DNA of 64,000 nt from Cenococcum geophilum 1.58 (GCA_001692895.1 KV748221.1:475056-539055), one strand, 5' to 3'. Shown: positions 11,480 through 25,730, counted from the stretch's first letter. Notes: generated by a model from the letters alone, not told the origin. A program made the numbers and translations.

Positions 11480-13971
11480 CTCCCCCTTCTAAAAAAAAAG
11501 TCTTAGTAAGAGAATCTAACTAATTAAACAACTTTAACTACTAGTCGAAGTTCCTAGATATCTTAAGACCTTATATAACTAAGAAATTTCTAAGGACTCC
11601 CTTTTAACCTAACCTTTAACTTATATATATAGAGTATTTATATTAACAAATATCTCTAGTGCCTTATTTAGGTTCGCCTTCGTTATTATATCTACTAGGT
11701 TGTTTTAGCCATTAATTTATTAAATCTTAAAGAGTTCTTGCCGTTTATAGGATTACTAAAGTACCATAATATTAATTATAAGGCGCTTTTCCTTTATAGT
11801 ATTAAGCTTAACTAGGCACTTATAGAGGGAGTATAAATTGGTGTATATAATTATAGGGATAATAGGAAGTTTAAGTCGATCTATAATTATCTTTAGGGTA
11901 ATTCCAATTATAATTATTATATTAACTCCACTAACTATTCCGTATATCTCTAACACTAAAACGCTTTAAGTAACGCGCTTACTCTTAGTTAAGCTCTAAT
12001 AGATAAGATTGCTATAAATTATAAAGTTATTCTCTCTAATAGATTCGTTTATAATAATAATCTTATATCTTAGTTAGGAGCTAAAATCTTTATTATTTAT
12101 AAACGATCTATTAATAAATATAAAGAGCTTAGCAGTAGGAAGATTAATAGGCACGTAGAGTAGTCCCTAATTAAGATAGTTTATTTACTAGGAAAGACGC
12201 TTATTTCGGGTAAGGATATTATCCTTAGTTAGTTTCTAGTGTTAAGCTATAATAAAGAGATTAAATAAAGCCTTAGGTTAATAGATAGAAGTAATATAAG
12301 CTTTATAAGCACGTTACTCTATATATCCTTACTTTAGAGAATTAACGTTAATAACGTTAATCTTTTTACCTTAACCCTTCTAGCGTAAAGCAATAAAATC
12401 CTTATTTAGGGAGAGGATGCATTTATTAAAGAGTAATAGTGTTATTAAATTAAGCTTTTCTTTTAGCTTTACTATAAAATTTGCCTTTACTAGCTTATCC
12501 TCTTTAAGAGCTAAAAATTAGTCGCCTCTTAAGATAATTATATTATTAGTTTATATACCAATAATTCTAAATAGGGTTCCTATAGTTATAATAAGAAAGT
12601 AGGGATTAAATATAGAAGTAGTTATTAAAAGCTTCTCTTTATAGTGCTTACTATAGGTAGTCCACTAGTAAGTTCCTACCTCTACAATTCTATATAATGG
12701 CTTAAGTATAACTATAATTATATCTTTAGGATACTGGTGGCGAANTTACTCTAGAAGGTATGCTAATATTAAGCGCTAAAGGTACGTCTCTAATTAGGTA
12801 TAGGCTTAAGTAATATCTTATAAATAAACTGCTATTCTATTCTTTATTAAGGAGGGAGCTAGTATAATAATAACTTACTAACTAGCTCGTTAAATTATAG
12901 GAGATTGTATAAAAATTATCTCTTTACTATTATCGTTGTAACCTTAGATAATAAGCCTTAATTTCTTAAATAGGGCGTTAGTAGCTTTGCCCTTAATCTT
13001 ATTAACTATTTTTAACTTAAAAATACAAACCCTACCAAATTTAGTAGGGTTATACTTCTTAAATTTAAAGACTCCTCTTATAATAAGACCGTCGATCTCC
13101 TACTTATTAGATGCTTAGAAAGGAACTTCTAGGGTTATAATATAGCCTTCCTTTTAGAGCTATTTTATAAGCTTAAAGTTAGCCTTCTCCTTAGCTGTTA
13201 TAAAGGCTATTAATAACTTAACTCTATTCTTAATAGCGGTAATAAATTGTTCTTTAAAGTTAATAAAATATTAGCGATTTTATAATCCCTTTAGGTAACC
13301 TCTACTGCGTCATAGTTATAGCGTATCTACTATAATTATATTGGGATTGTAGTTGCCTTCTAGAGTATATTAATTATAGTTCTCCTTTAGGGTATCTTCT
13401 AGGGTATCCTATAAAGGCTTAAAATTGTTATCTTTATAATAGGGTTTAATAATAGTTAAACGGAATTAAGTGGGTTTATAAGGCATCTAAATAGTATAAA
13501 TTTAACTATTAATTATAATAAGTTGGTGTAGGCCTAACTATTCTCCCTTTTTACGCTATATATATACTTTAGACTAAAGTGGCAGATTAACCGTAGTTAA
13601 GGTATTTAGGCTATTTTTTATTCCTAGTATATTATTAACCTGGCGTATAGTATAAAGATATCGCACCTCCTTTATTACCTTATAAATAGCCTTAGCTTAT
13701 TATATAATAGAGGGAGATAGTAAAGAATTATTAGTTATTTAAGGGTAGGCGCTAAAGACTAGTAATATAGGTATAAGTCTATCTAGGCTAGCGGAATTAT
13801 TAATAGCTTTAATAGCTATTTATAAGGTAAGTTTTTTACTAGCGTCCTTTAGTTTTAAAGAGATAATCTTATATACGCGGTATAATAGCGCGTAATATCG
13901 CTCCACTTTTTTAATATTATTATATGCCTTAATAGGGACTTCCTTAACCTTAATTGCTATTACCTTTATCT
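11480..13971 (-). pseudogene. Copia pol remnant of E3
   Basis: Minus-strand translation gives the RNase H end (LEIYGIVSGVNIIIIIGITL at about 11953 downward, then TNLYSLYKCLVKLNT and EKRLIINIM), preceded at higher coordinates by the reverse transcriptase and, at 13820-13970, by a KVKEVPIKAYNNIKKVERYY-like gag segment. It lines up with the plus copy E2. An N interrupts it at 12745. The frame is cut at 13971 by LINE copy 2 and resumes at 19938. Confidence 0.65.
13958..13971 (+). repeat. Target-site duplication, left, of LINE copy 2
   Basis: TATTACCTTTATCT is repeated at 19938-19951. Confidence 0.85.
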
Positions 13972-16900
13972 GCCCGCGAAGCCCTACTACACGCGTCCAC
14001 GTCGCCGCGGGTGGAAACATCATCTGGAATCCTATTCCTCTTAATGGCCAAGTGCAGAGGCGATGGTAGAGAGCCATCGCAGCGCGTGCAGCGCTGTCGC
14101 TCGACTCTATGGTAATGAGCCCGCGACGCGTGTAAAGCATCGCCCTTAACAATACCAGGAGCCTTACTGCCTCCGCTTAGAGCTCCTGTTCTACCATCTA
14201 GGGAGGCCTATTAAGGGAAACTGGAATACGAAAACCGCCCAATATATAACTACCTGGCTTGCAGCTAGGCCCGAAACTAGCCTTATCTAGCCAGTTAACG
14301 TAGACGCGTCCTAGGCGTATAATAGGACACCCTTAGACTTGCACTAGCTCTAAGATCGTAAAATATACGCGATAAGGGCGTAGAGATCCTCTTTTTATAA
14401 GAACTTATTAAGGTTAACGCGTTATAGATACTTTATACGAAACTTATTAAGGCCCTAAGGCCACCGCGAAGAACTTGTTAAGGCCCTACCTAGAGAACTC
14501 ATTAAGGCCCCTCTATAAGGGCCTATCTGGTATCCGGTTACACCTAGGTAACTTAGAAGAGGGTCTTAATAGGCATAGTACACGCGACCTAATACAGTAA
14601 CAGCAACGCGACGGCGATGTAATAGTAACGCGACGGCGACCAGACGGCTTAATAAGGTGGAAACACGGGCAAAGTTCTAGGTAGCGGAAACATAGGCCAG
14701 CTTTAACGGCCCCATAGCGTCCAACTTACAGTTAACTTACGGTCACCTCACGGTTAACTCATAGGTAACTCACAGGAGGGTCTTAATAGGCGTAGTATAC
14801 GCAACCTAATGCGTATATATATAAGGCGACTTATAGGAGAGTCTTAATAGGCGTAGTATATATAACCTAATACATATATATAGGGGAGGCTATAGGGGAA
14901 ACATAGGCTAGTTAGACAAGGACTTAACAGTTAGAGACATAGGCCAGCTTATAAAAAGGGGGGATATAAGCTTAGTTAGTAGGAGGGGGAAGAGTAGGTT
15001 ATCTGGTGCGGGACCTAGTATCTCTACGGCCCCCCTCCTATAAGACACGGTCGGCCTATTATAAGGAGACTCTTATAGGCAACGCGAAATAGGAACTAGT
15101 AGTATATAGGGTGTTATACCCCTATATTACTACTAGCTTCCTATAAAGCGTAGTATATAATAGCTACTACTGGCTCTAAAGACCTTACCCCTTAACTAAA
15201 CTCTAACCTTTAGTGCACCTAATAGGCAGGTAGGATTATACCCTAGCTAGAGAGATTACTACGTAGCTTAAGAGAATAGATGCGTATATTAGTATATTAA
15301 TAGACGGAACTGTTCGCCTCTAGGGCGGCTTGCTAGTAAGATATACTTAAGGAGCAAACAGGAGTTACTTAGGCGGGAAAGGCAGTAGCTCGGCCCTATT
15401 TATAAAAGGTATACCCAACTATATTACAGGATGCAGCTATAACGCCCCCGTAGGATTACGTTAGTAGGCGCAAAGATAGGAGTTACAACCCCTAGAAACA
15501 GTAGCTTATACCCACGCCGGCGGAAATAATAAAAAAAGGTGTGAAACTAGAGGCTATAGAAGGCTCCTAAGCCGTGCGAAAGCGTATTAACTCTAGGAGG
15601 AAACTCTTATATAGACTACTAGGGGGCAAATTGGTACTTAGGTAATACCGTTATAAGATATCCAAAAGAACTAGTAAAACTCCCTATAATTAGTAGTAGC
15701 AGCTAACTACTTATAGATTGGGATTAAAGCACTAGAAAACTAGGGTAGAGGCCTAAATAAGTAGGTATATTAAACTTTACTATATTACTAACTAATATAT
15801 AACTACCTACCTAAGCCTTAATAGGCTAGAAGCGATACCGTATAACATCACTAGACTAATTAGGGATATAAGGGTTATAGGGGACACAAGGAAGAGGACG
15901 CCCCGTAGAAAGACCCCTATAGACAGCGACAATAGGCTTAAGACCAGGACAATTAAGAATTAAACTTAATGCGGCAAATATAATATTTATAGCCGACCTA
16001 TAAAGGGTATATAGCCGACTAGTAAGAATAGGGAAAAAACTAGTAATAATAACAGATTTAAATATAAAAGCGCTAATAGGAACATAAAATACGGGAATAA
16101 AAAACTCTATACAAAATAAGTAGTAACTAGGGTGTAGACATAAGAGACAAAAGCTCTAAATATCCTAAAGAAAGTGGAAATAAAAGAAGCGAGGAATAAA
16201 GGAGAGTTAAAGGACCCTCGCTAGGGGTCCGCCACCTATCCATTATATAGTATAACTACGGCAACACAAACCACCACCTTATAAGGCCCCTACTAGACAG
16301 TTTAGACCTAGAGAAATACTATATCCTTACTATACAAGAACCATATTACAATACCTTTACACAATTAATATACTGCCCCTAAGGATTTCAGCTCCTATAC
16401 AAACTAAAAGCAGCTATACGCGTATACTTTATAATCAGCAAGGCTATTAGCCTATCCTTATAGTTATAGCAGGCAGTTAACCTAAATATTATAGTTATAA
16501 TAATCTAAATATATAGGGGACCGGTACAAATTATTAATGTATATAACCCTAGGGTTAAAGGGGTCCTACAAATAGAGAATATTATATTGGTAATAAGCTT
16601 ACTAGAAACCGAAGGTATAGAGTTTATTCTACTAGGAGACATAAACCTCCACTACCCGCGGTGGGAGGGTATCCATATTACTATAGATTAATAGTTAGAG
16701 TGCCTACTAAGAGCTATAAATATCTGGGGCCTTAAGCTAGCTACCCCCCTAGGAGTAATTATATGGTAATAAGGCACCACTAGAAGCACAATTAACCTTA
16801 TATTTATGGACGAAGGCCTATACCAAAGACTTAAAAGGTGTAACCCTAAAGAAGAATAGGCACTTACCCTAGACTATATTTTTATCTAGATATAGCTAGA

Positions 16901-19900
16901 CCTAGATACTAAAGCGTAATTAAATAGAAAAAGATACGCAATAAGGAAGCTTAAGACAGACAGTTTCCTTAATGTAGTTAAATAATAACTCTAAAACCTA
17001 GAAGAAATCCACCTAATACCAAACGAGCGAGGCTTATTAGCCACCCCTAAGGAAATTAACCGAAGACTAGAAAGGATTTAGGCAGCGATTAAAAATAGGC
17101 TAAAAGAGCACTGCCCGATCTTAAAACCGGGCCCCTATGCGCGACACGTATAGTTTATATAATGCGCAGTTCTAATTACCAGCTAACGATAAGTAAGAAG
17201 GAAATATATAAGTAGCTATAACCCTAAAGATAAGAGATAATATAAAGACATAAGAAACCAGTTAAAGAATACCCTAAAAAAAGAAGTAAGGAATAACTAG
17301 AGACGGTTTATAAACGAGTATACTTCTAACCTAAGCCTCCCCCATAATAAGGGCCTTTGGGCTATAGTAAAATAAGTATAAAAAAAAAGGTAGGGCGCCT
17401 AGCAGAAGATTTATACCTACTACCCCTATAAAGAGCAGGAGAATTATAGGCTATAAACAACAACAATAAGAAGGTAAAGATCCTTATAGAAAGGTTCTTC
17501 CCCTAACCAGCTTTAGCAGACCTTAGTAATATTATAGGCGAAACACCGGTAACTTACCTATGGGTTAACAGCGACATAATAATAGAGGAAATGGCTAGAA
17601 CTATTAGCCGCCTTTTAAATAATATAGTATTAGGACTAGATAGGATTCTAAATAAGGCCCTAAAAACCTATGGGCTACTTATAGCACCTTAGCTTGTAGA
17701 TATAGCTAGAGTATACTTTGCTATAGGCTACTACCCACAACTTAGAAGATCTATAATAACAGTTATTCTATAAAAAGAAGGTAAAGTAAATTACTTAATC
17801 CTAGAAAGCTACCGCCCTATTGCCTTAAAAAATACCCTTAATAAGATCTTAGAAAGGGTAATAGCGAAACGCATAGTAGATATAGTAGAGGAATACGCCC
17901 TACTACTATAAAGCTAAATAGGGGCAAGAAAGAACCGCTTAATACTATTAGCACTTACGCTACTTACTGCCACTATTAAATCTGCATAGGCGATGCGAAA
18001 GGACTTTATAGTATTAATGCTTAGCCTAGACATTAGTGGTACCTACAATAATATACCCTACGAGCGTCTCCTATATATCCTTAGGGTAAAGGGCTTTTTA
18101 AAATAGATTATATAATTTATCTAAGGGTTTATAGGCCAGAAAGAAACATTACTAGTCTTTAGCGGATACTAAAGCCCCCCTATCGCAGTTGCAACAGGAA
18201 TACTATAAGGATTACCCCTCTTACCTATACTCTTCCTTTTCTTTATAAGCAACCTGCTTAACTCCTTTAAGAAAGGGGCAACCTAGGGGATAGGCTTCGT
18301 TAATAATATAAACCTAATTATATACGGGCTAATAGCCGCAAAGAATTGCAGAACACTAGAAAAAGCCTATAATACTTATATAGAATAGGCAAAACGTTAT
18401 AGAGTTCAATTCTTACTAGAGAAATACCAGCTAATCCATTTTATAAGAAAACGCAACTAATTTATAAATCTCTAGTATATAATTCGCATCTAAGGCTTTA
18501 AGGGTTAACTAGTTTAGGGCCTAAGGGTATTAGGAGTATAGGTAGACAGTAAGCTCTAATAGAGTGTATATACGGCGTAAGCGGCCTATAAAGGCTAAGC
18601 ACAGTTTATTACTTTATCTAGGATTGTTAATTCTATATAGGGTCTATGCTTCTAGAGGTTACGCCTACTATATACAGCAGTTGTCCGGCTAACTATGATA
18701 TATAGATCTAGTATTTAGGCCATTGGAGAAACTAAGAAGGGCCCCCCTAAATTACTCCTTAAACTACTTTAAAAGGTTTAGATAGCCTACCTTTGGAGTA
18801 TTATAGGCAGGTATAAGCGAACGGCTATAGTACTACTTAAGAAGAAATCCAATATTCCCCCCCTATAGTTATATATTAAAGCCGCTATAATATAAAGGAC
18901 GCAAAATAAACGTAACTCTAATATTATAAAGTATATTAAGACACGCCTAAGTAAACTATAAAGGGACCTTAGGGTGCCCTATAGGAGAATAAACCAATAA
19001 CCCCAAAGTAGGGAAGAGATATTAGAGAAATAGGTAAAGAAAGTAGAAGAAGAATAGTGCCGCTTTAGGGCCTAGGCCTATATAAAGGAGAAAGGGAGAC
19101 GCGTAAGAGGTTAGCAAAAATAATAGTAAAACAGAGAAAGGAGCTAAAGTAGAACACGTAAAAACGCTAGGAAACTATCTACCGCAATATAATACTAGTT
19201 GGACTAACGCTAGAGAGGTAAATAGGAGTTAAAGGTATAGAGGTTAACTTAGGTAAGACGAACCTAAGCTATAGTATGGTTAACGCTATAGGGGGTAAAT
19301 ACCTAAGGGCTCTAAGAAGGCCTAATAAAGGCAAAAAACATAATAGCAACACTCTTAAGAATAGGAATAATAGGACTAAAAGATTGGCTTTACTAGGTAG
19401 GTATCCTAGTAGGTAGCCTAAGATGCGAATATGGCTGGCTAAGACAGACACCAAAACACGTAATACTGCTATACCCCCTACGCACCAATTAAGAAGTAAT
19501 ACTCTTAGCAGCTAGCATAGAGAACTATAATACACTGCTCTTAATATAAAAAGGCCTTAAGGCGGTTACCCAGTGGCTTATTAGTTAAAATGTGCTAAAT
19601 TAGTTCTAGGTTGCAAGGGAAATGGTAATAGAAGGTAAGGGGGCGAGTAGTAGGTGCCCCCTAGTAACTCTACAGTAGTAGAGTAATAGTTTGTAATACT
19701 AGCGCGTCCGTAGGCTTGTTACGGCAGTAGTGGTTCCTAAGGAGGTTAAATAGTAAGGTAGTAGAGCACTATAGGCGACTCGTAGGCGCTAAGTAGGCGA
19801 GTTCTAAAAGGCGGGGAGATAGATTACGGGGTTTTCTTATTTTTCTTAAATAGAGTTTTCTCCCTATATATAAATAAGGAGTAGTCCGCGTGGGCCCAAT

Positions 19901-19937
19901 AGGGATCCGAATCGGACGTTAAGCAATAAATTATTAT
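13972..19937 (+). mobile_element. Tad-like LINE retrotransposon, copy 2
   Basis: This 6.0-kb element is flanked by a 14-bp duplication. Its 5' end (13972-14165) is not RIPed and differs from the 5' end of copy 1. 14380-14960 holds repeated leader units (AGAACTTRTTAAGGCCCT and GTCTTAATAGGCRTAGTA). From 15830 onward it follows copy 1 closely: endonuclease (about 16270-16930), RT with SYRPIALKNTLNKILERVIA (about 17807-17867), and the 3' block at 19879. RIP stops are scattered throughout. Confidence 0.85.
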
Positions 19938-19951
19938 TATTACCTTTATCT
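19938..19951 (+). repeat. Target-site duplication, right, of LINE copy 2
   Basis: Second copy of TATTACCTTTATCT. The E3 copia gag sequence resumes here on the minus strand. Confidence 0.85.
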
Positions 19952-20289
19952 ATTATTAAAACTCTATAAATAAGAAATTCTTTTTTATATTATAGATAAT
20001 TTAATTAGGGGGTCCTAAATAGATATTAATTTAGTATAACTAAAGGGTATCTTATACGTTTTTAGCTAATATATATTTTAAGAAACGCGCGGCTTGGAGA
20101 AAGGTTAAGAAGTTAATAACTTAAAGCACTAGTTTACCGCTAAGATATATAACGTTAATAATAATATAAAAGTTAAAGTTATAGTTATCCTTAAGGGTAA
20201 ACTTAAATTGGCTAGGGGACTTCTGGTTTATTTAGTAGTAATAGTAATACTTTATAAGATGCTTAATTACCTTAACCTTAACTTTATAG
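19938..20289 (-). pseudogene. Copia gag start of E3
   Basis: The reverse complement matches 2525-2880 of E2 (CAATTAAGTATCTTATA-like start, then the region before KVKEVPIKAY). It reaches the position where the 5' LTR should follow, but foreign sequence begins near 20290 instead. Confidence 0.6.
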
Positions 20290-22113
20290 CCTACTTGCTA
20301 AAGAACCCTAAGTAATTAATAAACGGATAGGTGGCCAAAATAGCGGTGTAGTTAGTGTAATTCTAATTTAGTTAAGTAGCTCTAAGTAATACTCTTTTTT
20401 AGTTAATAAAGGAGCAACTAGGGGTAACCCTATTTGCGTATAATAGGCACCTAATTATCTCCTTAAATAAGTATATTCTTAAGGTTATTAAGCCTAACAC
20501 CTAACTTATTTATATCTTTAATGTAAAATAAAAACGGAGTATTTATAGGAATAATATGGAAAGTAATATATCTTAAGGGGGTTTGGACCCTAATTATACT
20601 AAGAGAGATTATAGTACCTTTACTAAAGTAAATCATATATTAGCCTGCCGTTAATTAGTTAATCTAAATAAAGCTATTAAGCTACTAAAGAGCTTAAACT
20701 TAAAGTTCTCCTACTATAGATACTCCTATAGCTCCTATATCTAATATAATACTATAAAAGACACACGCCAAGTATTTATTATTAAAGGAAAACGTAGAAC
20801 TCTCCTTTAGCTTATTAAAGATATCTAATTTTATAATAGAATGGAGCGTAGATTAATTATTAAGAACGGTGATAGTTTATATACTATCTACCTTACTATA
20901 CTTAGTAAAGTATTAGTTAGGAAAGTAGTCCTTAATTTCTATATCTATAAGGAGCTATTTAGTCTTATTAACCTTACCCTTAAGATTTTTTGCGCCTTTA
21001 TATTAAACTAGGAAGCTTTAAAAGTAGGCTATAATAACTTTATAATTTCTAACGTTTTTTATACTCTAACAGAACTTATTATATACCTCCTTTTGCTTAT
21101 TAAGGGAGTATCTAGTTAATTAGCAATTTGGCTTCTTATAAATATAGCACTTCTTTTAGTAATTACTTTAAAATAAACCTCTATAAGGACTTCTATAATT
21201 GCCTTATAGTTAACGTTAATTATACCCTTTACCGTATTCCCTACTACGGCTACTATATATTTAGTTAGTCTAGTTATAATTATATTAATTAGGAATACTT
21301 AGTTAGGTAAGGTTTTTAGTATAGAACTATTAAGGTTCTTATATTTATATTATAGTACCTATAGCGGAACGTAGTTTAGTATATACTCCTTTAAATATAT
21401 CTATAGGTTTATATAGCGCTAAATTGCACTTAGGAACGCTATAGTAGGCTAAAATAACTTAGTCCCTTAAACTATTCTTATTTTAGTAAGTTTTAGTAAG
21501 GCTATATTAGATTTTCTAGAGTTTATTAAAGAGTAGTTAAAGGCACTCTAAATAAGTCTTTATTAGGTTAAAAGTAATAACTCTTTAGAATATAGTCTCC
21601 CGCCATTTAGATATATAAAGTTAGTAATTCTTATTAGTCTTAAAGTGGGCTCTAGTAAGCTAAAGTATTATATTAAAGTTATAGTTTAAGTTTTTACCCG
21701 TAATATAGTTGTAATAAAATATTATTACCTATCTCTTTAATATAACAGAGAAAGTGTAATAGTATTAATGGCGTTAAATTCTAACCTTATTATAATAGTT
21801 ATAAAAGACCTATAGTTTTGCTTTAAGTATATTATACAGTTCTCCTTTAAACTTCTTCTCTTTATCTAAATATACCTTTATTAAATTTGTAACTTTTTAT
21901 AGTAAAGGCTTACTGGTTAGCTAGAGTGGAGGAGGTAGAGGCGAAGTAACTCTAAGTAGGAAAGTACCTTTAGGTAGGAGAGTAGCTCTAAGTAGGGGGT
22001 TAGCATTTTAGGGGTTTTAATATAAATTAAAGTTGCCTTCTAAAGAATATAGGTTATTTTTAGGTTTCTATAGTTAATATATAATCTTAGCTTCCGTCTA
22101 TATTAGTTCTTTT

Positions 22114-22126
22114 ATATTAATAATAA
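22114..22126 (+). repeat. Target-site duplication, left, of LINE copy 3
   Basis: ATATTAATAATAA is repeated at 24985-24997. Confidence 0.8.
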
Positions 22127-24984
22127 TCTAGGCAGCGATTAAAAACGGGCTAGAAGAGTACTGCCCGGTCTTAAAACCGGGCCCCTACACGCGACACGCA
22201 TGGTCCGTATAATGCGCGGTTCTTATTACCAGCCAACGACAAGTAAGAAGGAAATACATAAGTAGCTATAACCCCGAAGACGAGAGATAATACAAAGACA
22301 CGAGAAACCAGTTAAAGAATACCCTAAAGAAAGAAGTAAGGAATAACTGGAGACGGTTTATAAACGAGCACACTTCTAACCTAAGCCTCCCCTATAACAA
22401 GGGCCTTTGGGCTATAGCAAAATAGGTAAAGAAAAAGGCAGGGCGCCTAGCAGAAGACCTATACCTACCACCCCTATAAAGAGCAGGGGAATTATAGGCC
22501 ACTAATAACAATAATAAGAAGGTAAAGATCCTTATAGAAAGGTTCTTCCCCTAACTAGCTCCAGTAGACCTTAGTAATATCATAGGTAAAACACCGGTGA
22601 CTTACCTGAGGGTTAACAGCGACATAATAACTAAGGAAATGGCTAGAATTATTAGCCGCCTTTTAAATAATATAGTACTAGGACCAGATAGAATTCCAAA
22701 TAAGGCCTTAAAAACCTATAGACTACTTATAGCACCCTAGCTTACAGATATAGCTAGGGTATACTTTACTATAGGCTACTACCCGCGACTTAGAAGAGCT
22801 ATAACGACGGTTGTTTTATAGAAAGAAGGTAAAGCAGATTACTTAATCCTAGGAAGCTACCGCCCTATTNCCTTAGAAAACACCCTTAGNAAGATNTTAN
22901 AAANGGTAATAGCGNANNNNATNGCAGANANNGNNNAGNAANANNNCNTACTACNANAAAGCTAAATAGGGGCAAGAAAGAACCGCTTAACACTATCAGC
23001 ACTTACGCTACTCGCTGCCACCATTAAATCCGTATAGGCGATGCGAAGGGACTTTATAGTATTAATGCTTAGCCTAGATATTAGCGGCGCCTATAATAAC
23101 GTACCCTACGAGCGTCTCCTATATATCCTTAGGGTAAAAGGCTTCCTAGAATGGATTATATAATTTGTTTAAGGGTTTATAGGTTAGAAAGAAATATTAC
23201 TAGTCTTTAGCGGATACTAAAGCCCCCCTATTATAGTTGCAACAGGAATACTATAAGGATTACCCCTCTCGCCTATACTCTTCCTTTTCTTTATAAGTAA
23301 CCTGCTTAACTCCTTTAAGGAAGGGGCGACTTAGGGGATAGGCTTTATTAATAATATAAACCTAATTATATACAGGCCAACAGCTGCAGAAAATTGTAGA
23401 ACACTAGAGAAAGCTTATAATACCTATATAGAATAGGTAAGATAATATAGAGTCCAATTCTTATTAGAGAAATACCAGCTAATCCACTTTATAAGAAAAT
23501 GTAACCAATTTATAGATCTCTAGCATATAATTTATATTTAAGGCTTTAGGGGTTAACCAGTTTAGGGTCTAAGGGTATTAGGAGTATAGGTAGACAGTAA
23601 GCTCTAGTAGAGTATATATACGGTATAAGCGGCCCGTAAGGGCCAAGTATAGTATATTATATTATCTAGGATCGTTAATTCTATATAGGGTCTATGCTTT
23701 TAGAGGTCACGCCTACTATATATAGTAGTTGTCCGGCTAACCATGACGTATAGGTCTAGTATTTAGGCCATTAAAGAATCTAAGAAAGGCCCCCCTAAAT
23801 CGCTCCTTAAACTACTCTAAAAGGTCTAAATAGCCTACCTCTAGAGTATAATAGGCGGATATAAGCGAACGGCTATAGCACTACTTAAAAAGGAAGCTAA
23901 TATTCCCCCCCTATAACTATATATTAAAGCCGCTGTAATATAAAGGGCGTAAAATAAACGTAACTTTAATGTTATAAAGTATATTAAGACACGCCTAAAT
24001 AAACTATAGAGGGACCCTAGGGCGCCCTATAGGAGAATAAACTAATAACCCTAAAGTAGGGAAGATATATTAGAAAAATAGGTAAAGAAAGCAGAAGAAG
24101 AATAGTGCTGCTTTAGGGCCTAGGCCTATATAGAGGAGGAAGGGAGACGCGTAAGAGGCTAGTAAAGACAATAGTAAGAGAGAGAAAGGAGCAAAAGTAG
24201 AGTATAAAAGAATGCTAGGAAACCATCTACCGTAATATAATACTGGCTGGACTAACGCTGGAGAGGCGTATAGGAGTTAAAGGTATAGAGGCTAACTAAG
24301 GTAAGAGGAACCTAAGCCGTAGCATAGTTAACGCTATAGGGGGTAAATACTTAAGGGCTCTAAGAAGGCCTAATAAAGGTAGAAAATATAATAGTAACAC
24401 TCTTAAGAATAGGAATAATAGGACTAAAAGACTAGCTCTACTAGGTGGGTATTTTAGTAGGTAGCCTAAGATGCAAATGTAGCTGGCTAAGATAGATACT
24501 AAAACACGTAATACTGTTATGCCCCTTACGCACCAACTAAGAAGTAATACTCTTAGTAGCTGGCATAGAGAACTATAATATACTACTCTTAATATAAAAA
24601 GGCCTTAAGGCGGTTACCTAGTGGCTTATTAGCTAAAATATACTAAACTAGTTCTAAGTTATAAAGGAAATGGCAATAAAGGGCGGGGGGGCAAGTAATA
24701 GGCACCCCCTAATAACTCTATAGTGGTAGAGTAAAGTTTACGATACTAGCGCGTCCGTAGGCTTATTACGGCAGCAGTGGTTCCTAAAAAGGTTAAAAAG
24801 TAAGGTAGTAGAGCACTATAGGTGACTCGCAGGCGCCTCGCAGGCGCCTTGTAGGCGAGTCCCAAAAGGCAGGGAGATAGATCACGGGGTTTTCTCAAAT
24901 AGAGTTTTCTCCCCATATGTATATAAGGAGTAGTCCGCGTGGGCCCAATAGGGATCCGAATCGGACGTTAAGCAATGAATAATA
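22127..24984 (+). mobile_element. Tad-like LINE, copy 3, 5'-truncated
   Basis: It starts inside ORF2, at the point matching 17070 of copy 2 (GGCAGCGATTAAAAA), and keeps the RT (about 22850-23320) and the 3' end with the conserved block at 24930-24972. The 13-bp duplication and 5' truncation are typical of target-primed reverse transcription. N bases cluster at 22870-22956, inside the RT. It is RIPed. Confidence 0.85.
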
Positions 24985-24997
24985 ATATTAATAATAA
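24985..24997 (+). repeat. Target-site duplication, right, of LINE copy 3
   Basis: Second copy of ATATTAATAATAA. Confidence 0.8.
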
Positions 24998-25730
24998 CGG
25001 CCTAAATATTGCTAGTAATTGGGTTACCGTTCTTAGTAATATATACCCTATTTTTATAGAGGAAGTCTTAAAAATTCTAAACGATATTAATATTGCTAAG
25101 TACCTAGGTATCGGCAGTCTATCCTATAAAATCCTCCCTAAAGTACTCCCATAGTTATAAATTAGTATAGTATCTATTTTAGTAGAATATAATATAGTAT
25201 AGGAGAAAGCTATTAACTTGTTTTGCGGTATAAGTTTTTATATTAAAGGCGAACCCGTCTCAACCTCTATCAACAAGCTCTATATACCCAGCCACCCCCA
25301 GCAACAAGGAGCTCTTCTAGCTACTTAAAGTAGGCGTAGCCATATTTTCGGAGGGAGGGAAGTGTTATTAGTATAGGGATTATTATTTAGTACGCGTTCG
25401 TAATATATATTTGTTATTTAGTACGCGTTTATAACGTATATTTATAATTATAAGGCTTAAGACTAGTTCTAGCCTTAAATTGTAAAGACTTATAAAGTAT
25501 ATTATTCTGCGTAATAGACGCAAGAATCTATAATCTTAGAAAGGCTTAGGACTAGTTCTAGCCTTTAGATCTTTAGATTTATAGAAGAGTTCTATTTAAG
25601 GTTTAGGACCAGTTTTAACCTTAAAAGATAGCTTCCTCTAGTATAAGTAGCACTAGTATAGTAGCTTGTCTCTTTTTGGTGGAATACCTAGCTATTTTAT
25701 AGTATAACAGTAAAGTTAATTACTAATTAG

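Larger units (their letters stand above)
20290..25730. mobile_element. Unidentified RIPed segment Z, carrying LINE copy 3
   Basis: About 2.6 kb without LINE copy 3 (20290-22126 and 24985-25730). On the plus strand a broken frame is traceable at about 20640-21330, with stretches such as MERRLIIKNGDSLYTIYLTI and KVVLNFYIYKELFSLINLTL. I do not recognise the family. It lies exactly between the E3 5' LTR and the E3 interior. No flanking duplication or terminal repeat was found, so the limits are approximate. Confidence 0.45.

Noticed and set aside
13820..14152. 110-residue minus-strand gene
   Set aside because: The frame crosses the junction of LINE copy 2 and copia E3: half is the LINE 5' end and half is a copia gag remnant.
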